Positions 39,452 through 50,474 of a stretch of 64,000 bases of DNA are shown here, in pieces. The position numbers and the translations under genes are program-made. Under the pieces are notes generated by a model. The model saw only the letters and a program-made list of their open reading frames with translations, was not told the DNA's origin and did not search any database. Source of the DNA: Macrotis lagotis (lineage: Eukaryota > Chordata > Mammalia > Peramelemorphia > Peramelidae); the NCBI RefSeq assembly GCF_037893015.1, contig NC_133658.1, positions 886,056,977 to 886,120,976 of the forward strand, written 5' to 3'. Within the stretch, counting starts at the first letter, position 1; the number at the start of each line of letters is the position of its first letter.

Positions 39452-39668
39452 GCATAATCCAGTGAATAGAACACTAATTGGTAGATCTGAGATCAGATCT
39501 GTCACTTACTAACCATGTGACCCTAGACAAGTCATTTCACCTCCGTCTGTCTCAGTTTCTTCATTTGTGAAATATGGGTGATGATAGCACCTGCCTCCAA
39601 AGGTCCTTGTGAGGATCAAATGAGATACTAATGACAGAGTGCTTCACACAGTGTCTGGCATATAGGCT
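39452..39668 (+). mobile_element. MIR SINE, full length
   Basis: 'aatccagtgaatagaacact', 'gtgaccctagacaagtcatt', 'tctcagtttcttcatttgtg' and 'gcttcacacagtgtctggca'. Confidence 0.9.
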
Positions 39669-39819
39669 TGTTTTCTTCCTTCCGTTTTTTAAGTAACAGG
39701 AATCATTTATGTCATAAAAAGACATGATACTAAAAGTCAATTTGAATTGAGTAATGATTTTGATAGAATTTCTTTTTAAATTTTTTTATTGCAAGAATTT
39801 CCATCATGATTCTATACAG

Positions 39820-39975
39820 ATGACTTAACCTCCCTTAGTCTCAGTTTCCTCATCTGTAAATTGGTGCTAATTACCTCCCAGAGCTGTGAAGACCAGAGGA
39901 GATGATAAATGTAAAGTGCTTTGCAAATCTTAAAGTGCTATAAAAATACTAGTTATCATTATTATTATTTATGAT
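39820..39975 (+). mobile_element. MIR-type SINE 3' half
   Basis: 'tctcagtttcctcatctgta', 'gtaaagtgctttgcaaatct' and a TTATCATTATTATT end. Confidence 0.87.
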
Positions 39976-40075
39976 TATTATTATTACTGAGTATATCAGA
40001 GGAAGAATATAGATTACAATATTTGGAGAGAGGAAGTATCCCATTATGGATAGAGGAGTTAAGAATCATAGACTC

Positions 40076-40243
40076 GGGGCAGCTAGGTGGTGTAGTGGAT
40101 AGAGCACTGGCCCTGGAGTCAGGAGTACCTGAGTTCAAATCCGGCCTCAGACACTTAATAATTACCTAGCTGTGTGGCCTTGGGCAAGCTACTTAACCCC
40201 ACTGCCTTGCCAAAAAAAAACCCCAAACCTAAAAAAAAAAAAA
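40076..40243 (+). mobile_element. WSINE1-like SINE, youngest-looking copy
   Basis: A complete copy: head 'ggggcagctaggtggtgtag', A-box-like tggtgtagtgg (40088-40098), B-box-like agttcaaatcc (40132-40142), CpG kept in 'atccggcctc', two A-runs at the tail. Flanked by a perfect 15-bp repeat aagaatcatagactc (40061-40075, 40244-40258) at a TT|AAGA site. Possible RNA polymerase III transcription from the internal boxes is inferred. Confidence 0.95.
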
Positions 40244-40300
40244 AAGAATCATAGACTCTAAGAGTTGGCAGAGACTTATACCATCTTGCAAGCAAGGGGT
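40244..40300 (-). mobile_element. MIR3/L3-like fragment
   Basis: 'gaatcatagactctaagagt' and 'tggcagagacttatacc'. Confidence 0.5.
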
Positions 40301-40739
40301 TGTTTTCCCTCTGTTGAAAGACTTCTAAGGAAGGGACCCTTTTCTTCCTTTCCCTTCACCTCTCAAAGAAACTCATTCCATTTATGAATAGAATTCATAA
40401 GGTTATTAGGAAGGGGTGTATGTGTCTGTGTGTGTGTCTGTGTGTGTGTTTCTCCTGAACTCTTTATTTCTGATCCTGCATTTTGGGGTTGAACAGAAGA
40501 AGTGAGAAGTCTATTCCACATGACAGTTCTTCAAAGATGTGAAGACAGTTCTCAGGTCTCCCAAGACTCCTTGAGTCTTTTCTTTTCTTTTCCAGACTAA
40601 AAACATATACCATTGCTTTGATAGATTCTTACTTAACACGACCCAGTCACCATCTTGGTTGCTAGTCACAGTCAAGTCCAACTCTCCTATGTCATTTCTA
40701 CTCTGGACAGGTTATTTGCCATCAATGCTCTACACAATT
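40301..40739. other. Low-repeat sequence
   Basis: No gene. Includes a short GT/CT patch (40420-40450) and a worn RTE-tail-like piece (40648-40690, 'gctagtcacagtcaagtcca'). Confidence 0.4.
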
Positions 40740-41185
40740 ATATAAAAATAAATTCAATTCAAAAAGCATTTTTTAAGCCAGATGTGCTAAGCAGTGGCAT
40801 TACAAAAAGAGGCAAAAAACAGTTTTTACCCTCAATGAGCTTACAGTCCAATGCAAATAAATATGTACAGATAAACTATATACTGGATAAATAGGAGGTA
40901 ATTAACAAAGGAAAGGCATTGAAATTAGGAGGAATGAGGAAAAGCTTCCTATAGATGGGGGGGGCGAGTGGACTTCCCTTGAAATTCAAAGGAAATCAGA
41001 GAGGTTAATAGTTGGAGTAGAGAAAGGAGAGTGTTCTAGGAATGCTAGACAGTCAGAGAAATGCCCAGAGCCCAAAGATAGAGGGTCCTGTTTGTTAAAC
41101 AGCCAAGAGGCCAGTGTGACTGGATGGAAGAGTCTGTGTGAGGCAATAAGGTGGAAGAAGACTAACTAGAAAAGTAGGAGGTGGC
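40740..41185 (-). mobile_element. L2 LINE 3' half, minus strand
   Basis: 'gatgtgctaagcagtggcat', 'gttttaccctcaatgagctt', 'gaaaagcttcctatagatgg', 'gagtgttctaggaatgctag' and 'agaggccagtgtgactggat'. Confidence 0.87.
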
Positions 41186-41189
41186 CCAG

Positions 41190-41750
41190 CCTCTTAATCA
41201 CTTGACCCTTTCCAATCATTCTAGTCTTCATACACTTTATGACCCTCTAAACTGTTCTATTTGCTCATCCTCTAACATGGGGCTCCACCTTTGAATCTTT
41301 GCTGTTTGGAATGCCTGGAATGTTCTGCTGTTTTACTTCTATTTCTCAGTTTATTTATCTCATAGTTACCTAAGAATTTACACATTGCCTCCCCCCATTA
41401 GCATGCAAGGTCCTTGAGGGTGAGAACTGTTTTTGCCTTTCTTTATAGTCCTAATGTTTATAACCTGGTACTTGGACAACTGCGAACTTGGAATCAGGAA
41501 GACTGATCTTTATGAGTTCAAATCCAGCCAAAGATACTTACTAGCTATGTGACCCTGGACAAGTCACTTCACCCTGTTTGCCTCAATTTCCTCATTTGTA
41601 AAATGAGCTGGAGAAGGAAAGGCCAAACCACTCCAATACCTTTGCTAATAAAACCCCAAATGGGGTCATGAAGATTCAGGCAAGACTGAGCCAACTCAAC
41701 AATAAAAACTTAGTAGAAGCTTAACAAATACTTGCTGATTGATTGATTGG
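41190..41750 (+). mobile_element. L2 LINE 3' end split by a SINE
   Basis: 'gcatgcaaggtccttgaggg' and 'tgagaactgtttttgccttt' before the SINE; 'cttagtagaagcttaacaaa' and 'tacttgctgattgattgatt' after it. Confidence 0.83.
41477..41708 (+). mobile_element. SINE with RTE/BovB-like tail
   Basis: 'gaacttggaatcaggaagac', 'cctggacaagtcacttcacc', 'gagctggagaaggaaaggcc', 'aaaaccccaaatggggtcat' and 'gactgagccaactcaacaat'. Inserted into the L2 terminus. Confidence 0.92.
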
Positions 41751-42384
41751 GCAAGCCATTCTTTGTACCATTGAATTGTACCATTGTACCCAGGGTACTA
41801 ATTCCTTATAAGATGCTGATCAGATTTCATACTATGGGTTCCCAACACTAATGAGATCACAATCCTGAAACAACACGCAAACACAGGCTCATGAGTAGAC
41901 ACATACAAGACCTTCAGTCTACCAGAAGGTAGGTTTGTGTATTTATGGTACTGAGTCATGCTGCATGTTTTAATTGTTAAATGCACATTTAATACTTGTC
42001 AAGTAAATAAACACTCACAGCATATGCCTCAGACCTCGGACTTTAAGCAGTAAGGGAGTTCAAAAGTAGTAAACAAACCAGGAAAAGTACTTTTGCTCTG
42101 TGTCTTCTTCCTGGACTGCCAGAAATTGGAATCTCCTTGGGCCTGTAACCTACATATTTTGTTGGAGATCAAAATGGAGATATTGGGGTGGGGGGAGCAC
42201 ATGGATGAAGTCTTGCAAGAATTCCTCAATCTCTTCCCAAACCCCTTCCTTTAGCTGCAGCTCTCAGGTTGGGAATCTGTCCTCTAGAGAATTTCACTAA
42301 ATTTCTTTTTTTGCAAAAGGAGAATATTTGATCCATGTTACTCTTTCTTGACTAGGAAAAGGTACCCCTACACCAAACTAATCC
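41751..42384. other. Low-repeat block, candidate conserved non-coding element
   Basis: About 630 bases with no clear transposon. 'gttttaattgttaaatgcac' and 'atttaatacttgtcaagtaa' (41965-42005) are AT-rich with homeodomain-like cores. Minus-strand frames of about 62-66 residues lack domains. Confidence 0.35.
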
Positions 42385-42450
42385 AAATTATGTTTAGTAC
42401 TGAGTAAAGCCTTGTGCATAGTAGGCATTTATTAAATACTTATTTCCTTC
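42385..42450 (+). mobile_element. MIR or L2 3' terminus
   Basis: 'taaagccttgtgcatagtag' and 'gcatttattaaatacttatt'. Confidence 0.55.
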
Positions 42451-42599
42451 CCCTATTCCCTACACCCTAACCCCAAAGATATCTCAAATCCATTGAGCTC
42501 ATGAGCAAGAAAATGACTAAAATAAAGGAATCCATAAAAATCTGAACTTGAAACAGAAACAGTTATTTTTACACGGCTTTCTGTTTCTTTCAAGTGCCA

Positions 42600-42765
42600 A
42601 CAAAATTAATAGATCTGGGTTCAAATTCTCTCCTCGACAAGTGCTGCCTATGTGACTTTGTGCTAGGTGCTTAATGTCCATCAGGCCTCAGTTTCCTTGT
42701 CTGTAAAATGAGAGGGTTGGGTTAGATGAACTCTGGTTCCTTCCAGTCCTAGGTCTATGGTTCCC
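42600..42765 (+). mobile_element. MIR-type SINE with MIR3-like end
   Basis: 'gatctgggttcaaattctct', 'cctcagtttccttgtctgta', 'gttgggttagatgaactctg' and 'ttccttccagtcctaggtct'. Confidence 0.83.
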
Positions 42766-42844
42766 AAACTTCATTTCAACTCTGACCTCTCTGACCCTAT
42801 GACAAAACTAGGATATGGTCATTTCTTTCCTTATTTAATCAATG

Positions 42845-42950
42845 TGACTCTTTATGTGGCACCCTAGGTGGGGCAAGGTACAAAAAAGGGGAAAAAATGG
42901 AAATTATTCTTGCCCTTGAGAAATTTACATTTTATCAATGGAGTTATTCC
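42845..42950 (-). mobile_element. L2 LINE 3' fragment
   Basis: 'ggcaaggtacaaaaaagggg' and 'attcttgcccttgagaaatt'. Confidence 0.6.
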
Positions 42951-43194
42951 TAAACTTTCTTGTCTGAAGGTTTTCCTGAAGAAAGGGTTAAATTCAATGA
43001 GAACTTTTTTTCTGTTTTCTTTTGAACTTAGCAAAGTCCAAATAAATTGAGCATTTCCAAATGTGAAGCAGAATCAAAACAACAAATAATATATATGAAA
43101 TTGTGACTCTAGTATGAAAAACTTTTAAATATGTAATAAATTCACTGTGGAAGTTTCAAGGCTATTCTACTAATCCCTCTTGCCTTTCTTCTGT
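42951..43194. other. Low-repeat sequence
   Basis: No gene or firm repeat seen. Confidence 0.4.
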
Positions 43195-43360
43195 GTAAAA
43201 ATGAATCTATGACCCTTTTTTTCTTTTTCTTTCTCTGTTAGCAAACCCAATATTATCCCTCCTCTGCTTCTCACCTCCCCAACCCCTAATGGGAAAAAAA
43301 AGAAAAAATACCCTCTTGTAATAAATATGCATATTTAAGAAAAACAATTTGATCTCTGAA
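43195..43360 (-). mobile_element. L1 LINE 3' fragment, minus strand
   Basis: 'ctcacctccccaacccctaa', 'aataccctcttgtaataaat' and 'atgcatatttaagaaaaaca' resemble the complement of L1 3' text. Confidence 0.55.
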
Positions 43361-43969
43361 AATGAAGGTCTCATTCAGTATCTTGAATATATAACCTCTG
43401 TAAGAGAAAAATAAATCAATAAAGTTGCCCCAACCCAATTAAAGTGACAAGATGCTCAATCAGTCCCAGGTTTTAGAATAATTGTGGAAAATCCATTTGA
43501 CTGGAGTAAATTGCAGAAGCTTTGCACAGGAATGGTTTTCCAAGACACCAAGGAAACTTGATCATTTATTGTCAAGCTAGTTAGAATTTTAGGCAGTCCC
43601 CAAACTGGAAGAAGTGTGACTTTTCAACTAACCTCCCTGATTTTACAACTAATCTTGCTTGGAGGAAAAAGCAAGCTCTTCCCTCTGGCTTTGATCTAGT
43701 TCTATCTCCCTTATTCTGCAAGGAGGAACCTGCAAGCTCTGAAGGGCCTGAAGAAATTGGGCCTTTCTATCTGATAAGCACCCTATAGTTGTCTCCATGG
43801 AATGGGAGAAGCTGGCAGGAATGTCTTCATCAAGAACCAAAGGCAACTTGATATTCATTCACTTGGACCCTGACTTATCCTTGAATTCTAAAAGGGAATT
43901 GGACCCTTTCTCTGTGACCCAAAATTTATTTGTGGATAATACTCAAGTTATATGGGCTGCACCTGTCAG
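43361..43969. other. Low-repeat sequence
   Basis: About 600 bases with no element recognised. A 69-residue minus-strand frame (43649-43858) has no domain. Confidence 0.4.
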
Positions 43970-44250
43970 GCAATGATGATATGCTTCATCAGCATCATCA
44001 TCCTTCTGGAAATGTGATGGATCACTGTATTGATTAGAGTTCTTAAGTCTTTCAGAGTTGTTTGTCTCCTTGATATTATTGTAAAAATTGTACTCCTGGT
44101 CCTGTTTACCTCATTCTGAACCAGTGCAAAATTTCTCTTATGATGCAATATACTCTGTTATATTCAAACACCATAACTTGTTCAGTCATTTCCCAATAGA
44201 TGGACATATTCTTGGTTTCCAGTTCTTTGCCACTATTCCCACCCACCCCC
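43970..44250 (-). mobile_element. L1 LINE 3' region, minus strand
   Basis: 'attgattagagttcttaagt', 'ttgtttgtctccttgatatt', 'caccataacttgttcagtca' and 'gtttccagttctttgccact'. Confidence 0.83.
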
Positions 44251-44289
44251 CAATTGTAATTAGTATTTATCATTTAACATTCTTTTTAT

Positions 44290-44895
44290 TTATAAATTGA
44301 ATGAACCATGTTTATTTTTCAAATTTACTTGTTTTACAAAGATTTATTTCTTCTCTCTTTTACTTCTCTGCACTTCACTGAACAACTCAAAAATTAATAA
44401 AACTTTCAGAACAAATGTGAATTGTCCACAATGTCCCAAAATGTCTCATTGTGCATGTAAATCTATCAGCTCCTCATGGCATGATTCATCTTCATTTCTC
44501 TCACTTATGTTTTATCATGGTATTGATTAGAGTTCTAAAGTCTTTTGAAGTTATTTGATTTTGCAATGTAATAGTCCTTGGGTAAACTGGTCTTCCTCAT
44601 TCTGCATATTTCCCTCTGCATCAGCATCTGGAGCATTTCTTCATTGGAAATGGTACACTTCATTATTTTTTTTTTTTTGTTTTTGCAAGGCAAATAGGGT
44701 TAAGTGGCTTGCCCAGGGCCACACAGCTAGGTAATTATTAAGCGTCTGAGGCTGGATTTGAACTCAGGTACTCCTGACTCCAGGGCCAGTGCTCTATCCA
44801 CTGTGCCACCTAGCCGCCCCCCAACTTCATTATTTCTTATGGAACAGAAATATTCCATTGCATTCATAGCCCATGAGTTGTTTATTTTTGTATTT
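44290..44895 (-). mobile_element. L1 LINE 3' region, minus strand, split by WSINE
   Basis: 'aatgtcccaaaatgtctcat', 'gtattgattagagttctaaa', 'atttccctctgcatcagcat', then after the SINE 'atggaacagaaatattccat'. A second L1 beside that at 43970-44250, sharing 'gattagagttct'. Confidence 0.8.
44669..44823 (-). mobile_element. WSINE1-like SINE
   Basis: 'tgtttttgcaaggcaaatag', 'cttgcccagggccacacagc', 'tgtgccacctagccgccccc'. Flanked by acttcattattt (44657-44668 and 44824-44835). Confidence 0.92.
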
Positions 44896-45160
44896 CATTT
44901 TATTTCCCCCCACTTACATGCAAAGACAATAAAACCCTGACTTCCAAATTCTCACCCCTCTTCCCTACTCCCCCTCATTGAGCGAGCTAGTCATCTGATG
45001 CAGGTTAAAAATGTGTAGTCATGAAAAACATCACCACAAGAGTCATGTTGTAAGAGTAAACACAACCCCCCTCCCCCCCCAAAAAGAAATATCAAGAAAC
45101 ATGATTTGTTTAGTCATTCCTCAATAAGTGGGTATTCCATTCGTTTCCATTCTGAGAAAT
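44896..45160 (-). mobile_element. L1 LINE 3' fragment, minus strand
   Basis: 'ttatttccccccacttacat', 'gcaaagacaataaaaccctg', 'gttaaaaatgtgtagtcatg' and 'tcctcaataagtgggtattc'. Confidence 0.6.
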
Positions 45161-45292
45161 GTTAATTCCTTCCCTATGTGGACTATCTCCATTTTATCCC
45201 TCTAAGTCTGTTTATACTTAGCTGTTTGCATGTTGTCTCCTCTTTTAGTTTGTGAGCTCCTTGGGAACAAGGTCAGTATTTTTTGCCTTACT
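45161..45292 (+). mobile_element. L2 LINE 3' end
   Basis: 'ttcctccttttagtttgtgagc'-type text (45236-45257) and 'tccttgggaacaaggtcagt'. Confidence 0.75.
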
Positions 45293-45299
45293 TTAAAAA

Positions 45300-45522
45300 G
45301 GCAGTCAATGGTGTATGGATAGAGTGCTAAACCTGAGTTCAAATCCAGCCTCAGATATTCACTCACTGTGTAACTCTGACTTTCCCAACTGTAAAACAAA
45401 ACTCATAATAGCACTTACCTTGTGTAATTGTGGTGAGGATCAAATGAGATAATATAGTTATTATTAAGTGCTCATCATAGTACCTGGTTGCATAACAGTT
45501 GTTTAATAAATGCTTGTTTATA
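45300..45522 (+). mobile_element. SINE with MIR-type tail
   Basis: 'caatggtgtatggatagagt', 'gagttcaaatccagcctcag', 'gaggatcaaatgagataata' and 'cagttgtttaataaatgctt'. Confidence 0.87.
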
Positions 45523-46130
45523 AATATTTTTGTTCACATGAATCTTTTTCCTCTTTTTTTCACAAATTCTCTTTTTTTCAGAATAATTTTTAATTATTTT
45601 TTAATAATTTTGATTATCTCCAGGAGGAAGACCAAAAGGACAGTTTGGGATTCTCTGGCTTGAGTTTCAGAGTCAACAGATAAGCAAACTCTTTCCTAAG
45701 GAAATGTAGGCAATAGAACCATTCACCAGTGATTCATGTACCACTCTTCAGACTGAAAAAAAAAAAGATGAATCATCAAAGAAATCGCCCAGATTCTGAG
45801 TCTTCTTCCTGGGATTCAACCAGAATAGATCCTAAAGTCTCTGTTGCTCATTAACATACTTACTCATTCATTTAAAATAACCTATCATAATAAGCACGGT
45901 TTTATTGTGTGTGGGTTTCTTTCCCCTTCCAAAATCTTGTTCTTGGAAATCTTTGTTTAAAAGCCAGATGCAGCTCCAAGTCACTGTGAGATGAATCATC
46001 CCCAAAAATTTAATGTTCACTGTAGCTGGACCAATTATGCTAAAAATCTATGCCTGGAGAAATAGGAATATAAACAGTGAGGTCTAACTAGGAGACGAGT
46101 ATGCAGTCCAAATCTCCTCTCTAAGCAGAA
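45523..46130. other. Low-repeat block, candidate conserved non-coding element
   Basis: About 600 bases with no transposon recognised. The 12-mer agatgaatcatc occurs twice (near 45767 and 45989). No ORF with a domain. Confidence 0.35.
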
Positions 46131-46170
46131 ACGTGTGTGAGTGTGTGTGCGTGTGTGTGTGTGTGTGTGC
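46131..46170 (+). repeat. (GT)n microsatellite
   Basis: GT units with GA and GC interruptions. Confidence 0.93.
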
Positions 46171-46499
46171 ATATGCCTGGGTCTTACTCCAAAAAATAAT
46201 GAGTCACCAACTTGAAAAGAGACCATCTGGTTTGAGTAGTAATTTGATCCAGGAAGCATTGACCCTGACATTCAACCCTATAGATATTTTAGAGGCATAA
46301 AACTCAAAAGAAGATAGCTACCATTGGTGGTTGGTTAGTTCAAATTGCTTGTGGTAGATTGGAAAACATGGAATAGAATTTTCTCTAGGTCAAGGACAGC
46401 ATAATATTGTTCTATTCTAGGCCCTAAAGCTAATGGAAGTCCAATCTTATGTCCAAGAAATGAGTAACAGCAAATTGTAAAAGATTTCAATCACTGACT
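46171..46499. other. Low-repeat sequence
   Basis: No gene or firm repeat recognised. Confidence 0.4.
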
Positions 46500-46695
46500 G
46501 TTCCTAACTCTACTCCCTCTCTACTTCTCAACAACAGTCAGGTCCTTTGTAGGGATGCTCACTACCCTCTTTCCAGATCCTCTTTGTATATTATCATCTC
46601 CCCAAGAAAATGTAAACTATCTAAGAGAAAGAATTCTATTATTTGCTTTTATTTGTAAATCAGCATTTAGCACAGTATGTGTCACATAGATTATT
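46500..46695 (+). mobile_element. L2 LINE 3' end
   Basis: 'ctccccaagaaaatgtaaac', 'tatctaagagaaagaattct' and 'cagcatttagcacagtatgt'. Confidence 0.7.
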
Positions 46696-46719
46696 TTTTA
46701 AACCTTTAACATCTGTGTA

Positions 46720-47135
46720 CCTATCAATCCATTCATTCAGCTATCATCCATCCATCTGTGATTTTTTTCCTTTGTTCTAGAAGAAGACCATGACATCAGG
46801 GAGGTGATGCCACGGCATACACATGAATTGGATTTGAGTGATAGGATGCTATATTAAGTCACTAGCTTCAGTTTCTTTTCCAGAGTCATCTGTGTCCAGG
46901 GGCCAGAAATGAATCAGAAGGTCTGGAGATGGCCCTGGATGTGAGACAGTTGGGATTAAATGACTTGAACAAGGTCATACAATTGGTATCTGAGGCATGA
47001 TTTGATCTCAGATCCTCCTGACTTCAGAGTCAGTTCTCTACTCTGTGCCATCTAGTTGCTCTATTTATCTATCCATCCATCTATCATCTACCCATCCATT
47101 GGTCTATCCATTCATCAATCTATCAATCTATCTGC
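46720..47135. repeat. (ATCC/ATCT)n microsatellite split by a SINE
   Basis: ATCC/ATCT units at 46720-46757 and again at 47064-47135, on both sides of an antisense SINE. Confidence 0.87.
46768..47062 (-). mobile_element. SINE with 'gaacgaaggac' tail
   Basis: Complement: 'ttctagaagaagaccatgac', 'atcagggaggtgatgccacg', 'catacacatgaattggattt', 'ccagagtcatctgtgtccag', then the shared head 'ctctgtgccatctagttgct'. Confidence 0.88.
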
Positions 47136-48104
47136 TTTAGTCCTTATTGATTTATACCTGTAGTATAGTGAGACAAAGATAAATTTTATTTTATTTTATT
47201 TGTATTGGATCTGTGATTTTAAATGGGTAAGTGCTTAGTTTGTATCTTTCTAACTTAGAAGCCAGAAAAGTCTCTTAGACAATTCCACAGGAACTGGCAA
47301 CTTGTTGTAAAAAAGCTGTTGTGGTTAGCTTGGATTCAACTTTGGAAAAGCCTTCTTTCCAAAAAATTTCTCAATGAGGGAATTAGGTTCTCATTCTTAC
47401 ATTCATTGACTCATCACCCTTACCCCTGCTACTCTGTGGGCAATCCTATTCTTGGCTCTAATATTGAGTTTCTCTAAAAAAAGGGAAAGTTAAAAATATG
47501 TCTAGTGTACAATATGGATCAATTATAGGAGAGCTATTTATTCTTACATGGGAACTAATGATAAACATAAGAGAAAATAAATGTGTATTAAAATGATTTA
47601 AAGAAGATTCAGCATGTTATTGCTATTGACCCAATCAGCTGGGAGGCTAAATAATATTGAAGTCTCTTTAGGACATTAAATAGCTTTTGCAGCACTGCTA
47701 AGTATTCATCTCTGTACGCAATGAACCATCAAATAGTCTAGTCTGACCTCTTTTGGGTGACCCTCTCCAATTATATAACTCTACCACAATCTCTTCTCCC
47801 TCGGGCTATTGTATCAATCTTCATTGCTACTGATCTTTTGATGCTTAAGTTAACACAAAAGGAGGAAAGGCATCAGAGAGGCAAAGGTAGCTGGAAGCCC
47901 AGGTACCGACTTGAAATCATGTCTGGTGACGAAGGACCATCATATCTTGTCTCCTAGAGGACTTTGTCCAAGACAGACCATTATCCAGGGGCTTCCATTG
48001 TATGTCCATATCATCAGTTTTTCCCATCCAGCCACCAAATTATACATGGTCAGATGTAGGCTTCAAAAGTTCCTGTCTGTGAAGGAAAATCTGATCCCAT
48101 ATTT
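47136..48104. other. Low-repeat block
   Basis: Almost 1 kb with no transposon I can name. AT-rich 'gtattaaaatgatttaaaga' and 'aggctaaataatattgaagt' around 47585-47660 stand out. Short frames at 47757-48108 overlap and lack domains. Confidence 0.4.
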
Positions 48105-48262
48105 GTAAATGTGTTTTATAATATGCATTTATATATGCAGGTGGTCTCTCTTCCTTCCACCATTAGAGTATAAGCAGGGATTACATTTGGGTTTTGGGGG
48201 GAATTTTTTATGCCTAATGGGAACATATAGTAAACATTTAATAAATGAGTATTGGTTGATGT
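48105..48262 (+). mobile_element. L2 LINE 3' end
   Basis: 'ccaccattagagtataagca', 'gggattacatttgggttttg' and 'agtaaacatttaataaatga'. Confidence 0.75.
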
Positions 48263-48274
48263 GAGAAAATGCCA

Positions 48275-48435
48275 AAGATCTTAGATCTAGAATGGGCCTC
48301 AGAGAGCAGCTAGTCCAATCTCCCCTGTTTTATAAATGAGGCAACTGAGGCCCAGGAAAGTAACATAATCTGATCAAAATCACACAAGATTTGAACCCTT
48401 GTCCTCTCCTTCTAAAGTCAACATGTTCTTTCTTC
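48275..48435 (-). mobile_element. MIR3/L3-like SINE
   Basis: 'cttagatctagaatgggcct', 'agctagtccaatctcccctg', 'gaggcaactgaggcccagga' and 'agatttgaacccttgtcctc'. Confidence 0.8.
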
Positions 48436-48457
48436 CCTGAATTTCAATGCTAACAAC

Positions 48458-48590
48458 TATTTAGCAATTTATAACCTTAAAGATCTCCCTGAAACACTGA
48501 GTTATTAATCGACTTAACTGGTATATGTCAAAGGCAGGACTTGAACCCTGGGCTATCTGATTCTAAGATTGTTTCTTCATCCACTATTTT
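48458..48590 (-). mobile_element. MIR SINE fragment
   Basis: 'tttagcaatttataacctta', 'ggcaggacttgaaccctggg' and 'ctgattctaagattgtttct'. Confidence 0.6.
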
Positions 48591-48625
48591 ATTTTACATC
48601 CACAGAATCACAGTTTTGCGAGTTG

Positions 48626-48870
48626 GTTATGGTTGTTCAGTCATATCCCACTCTTCATGATTCCATTTTGGGCATTGTCTTGGCAAAGATACTGAAATGA
48701 TTTGCTATTTCCTTCTCCAGATAATTTTATGGATGGGAAAATTGAGTCAAGCAGGGTAAAGTGACTTACCCAGGGTCAAACAGTTAGTTGGTATCTGAGG
48801 TCGAATTTGAACTCAGTTCTTTGTAACTCCAGACTTAATGCTTTATCCACTGCACCATCTAGCTGCCTCC
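48626..48870 (-). mobile_element. SINE with RTE/BovB-like tail
   Basis: 'ggttgttcagtcatatccca', 'cttggcaaagatactgaaat', 'gatttgctatttccttctcc', 'gtgacttacccagggtcaaa' and 'ccactgcaccatctagctgc'. Confidence 0.93.
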
Positions 48871-49054
48871 CTTAAGAATTGGAAGGAGTTCCAAAAGTCC
48901 AATAAATGTTCAATGGGCTTTTTAACTTTATAGTTTGAATATAAAATAGTAAAGGTACATAAACATTGGAGCAGCATAAAAGTTTTTTTATTTTTAACTA
49001 TAAGATAGATTTGGGATGGGTGCTTTGGAATTTTAAATATGAATATTTTCTTTT

Positions 49055-49720
49055 TTTAGTGTTCCCTGTGTGCTGTGAACCATGCAAATTACTGGGGATA
49101 AGAAGGTAAAAATAAAAACATTCCCTCCCCTTGAAAAGTTTATATTCTACTATGTGTGTTTGGGGGAGAGACAACATAGACAGAGATAAGTAAATTCAAA
49201 GTATGTACAAGATATTCTCCAAAGGGTGAGAGCAGTAAAAATTAGGAGATCAGGAAAGCTCTCCTTTAAGTGGTGGCCCTTGACTTGGCCTGGGAAGAAG
49301 CTATGGAGGGGAGGAGGCAGAAATGAGGAAAGAGGACACTTTGGATGGTGGGGGGAGAGAAAACCATTTATGCAAAGGAAGTATGAGAATGAAATTTCAC
49401 ATTTAGGGGGCAGCTAGTGGGTCAATTTAATAAGGTCAGAAAATGTTTGAAAGGGTATAAATATAAAATAAGATTGGGAAGTCGGATGGGTTCCATATAC
49501 TGGAGAGAGCTTTGTACTTCATTCTAGATGTAATAAGGAACCAGGGAAATTTTACTAGGAGAGAAGGGGGTTGTTATTGTCATTTCACAGTTTAATAGTT
49601 GTATGGATGAATCACAAAGAGAAAAGAAACTGGAGTCGGGAAAAATTAATTAGAAGACTAATGTAACATATAGAAAACTTTTCTGGTCCAAGTTAATATT
49701 AAGGATATTATAATCTCTCC
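49055..49720 (-). mobile_element. L2 LINE 3' half, minus strand
   Basis: 'attactggggataagaaggt', 'cattccctccccttgaaaag', 'caggaaagctctcctttaag', 'catttatgcaaaggaagtat' and 'attctagatgtaataaggaa'. Old and worn. Confidence 0.75.
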
Positions 49721-50474
49721 TAAGAATGGCTTCTCTTTCTACACCCTTGTTGCTGTCTAGCCCTGTATCATAATGGAGAATGGAAGCAATCCATGAAAGA
49801 ATTTGCTTTATAACCTAAAACCTAGGAAAACTCCAAATTTGCCTTCAGGTTGTTGGTAGGAAACACACCAGTTTACTTAAACTTAAGGCTAAGTCAATCT
49901 TAGGCTTCTCTCTTTTTTTTAAACTTTCTTTTCTTTTTTAGAATTTGTACATTCTTTTCTTTTGAGCTTCTCTTAAAGTTTAATGGGAAGAATTATTTTG
50001 ATTTCCTGCTATATGATGATTTAGAATATTTTCAAACCATAAATTCTTGGGAAGAAACCAAGTCAATAGAACTTGATGACTTGAGGAGCCTATATTCCAG
50101 TGCTAAATTGGTGAGACATACCCAGAAGCAGCAGTAACTAATTTTTAAAAATTTTTGCACTTTACAAAATACTCCTGGGACAAGTACAGAATTTACACAA
50201 GGTTGTTGTAGTTGGGAGGGAGACTGGGGAGGAGGAGTTCTCTTTGGGAGCAAGAAGAACCATCTGGTTGTTTTTTGTTCTAACAAGACTCATGGCCTTG
50301 GCTAACCGCGTGCTCTGTTGTTTCTCTGCTGCAGAAGGACTTAAATTAGTATCCTCTCAATTTTGGTCGCCTGGTAAAAGAGCCAGTAGCTATCTTCACT
50401 CTAGTTATGATTCTGGTCATATATGTATCCTGAAAGTAAAGAAATACAGGCTATAGTCTTCAGTTGCTTCTAGC
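49721..50474. other. Low-repeat sequence
   Basis: About 750 bases with no clear element except a T-rich patch (49905-49960). Overlapping frames on both strands at 50032-50456 have no domain. Confidence 0.4.

Noticed and set aside
40076-40243. A/B boxes in SINE heads taken as tRNA genes
   Set aside because: The heads are tRNA-derived but lack a cloverleaf fold with acceptor pairing and are repeated many times as SINEs.
49406-49425. 'gggggcagctagtgggtcaa' as another SINE head
   Set aside because: Nothing after it follows the SINE, there is no A-run or flank repeat, and the L2 text continues through it.
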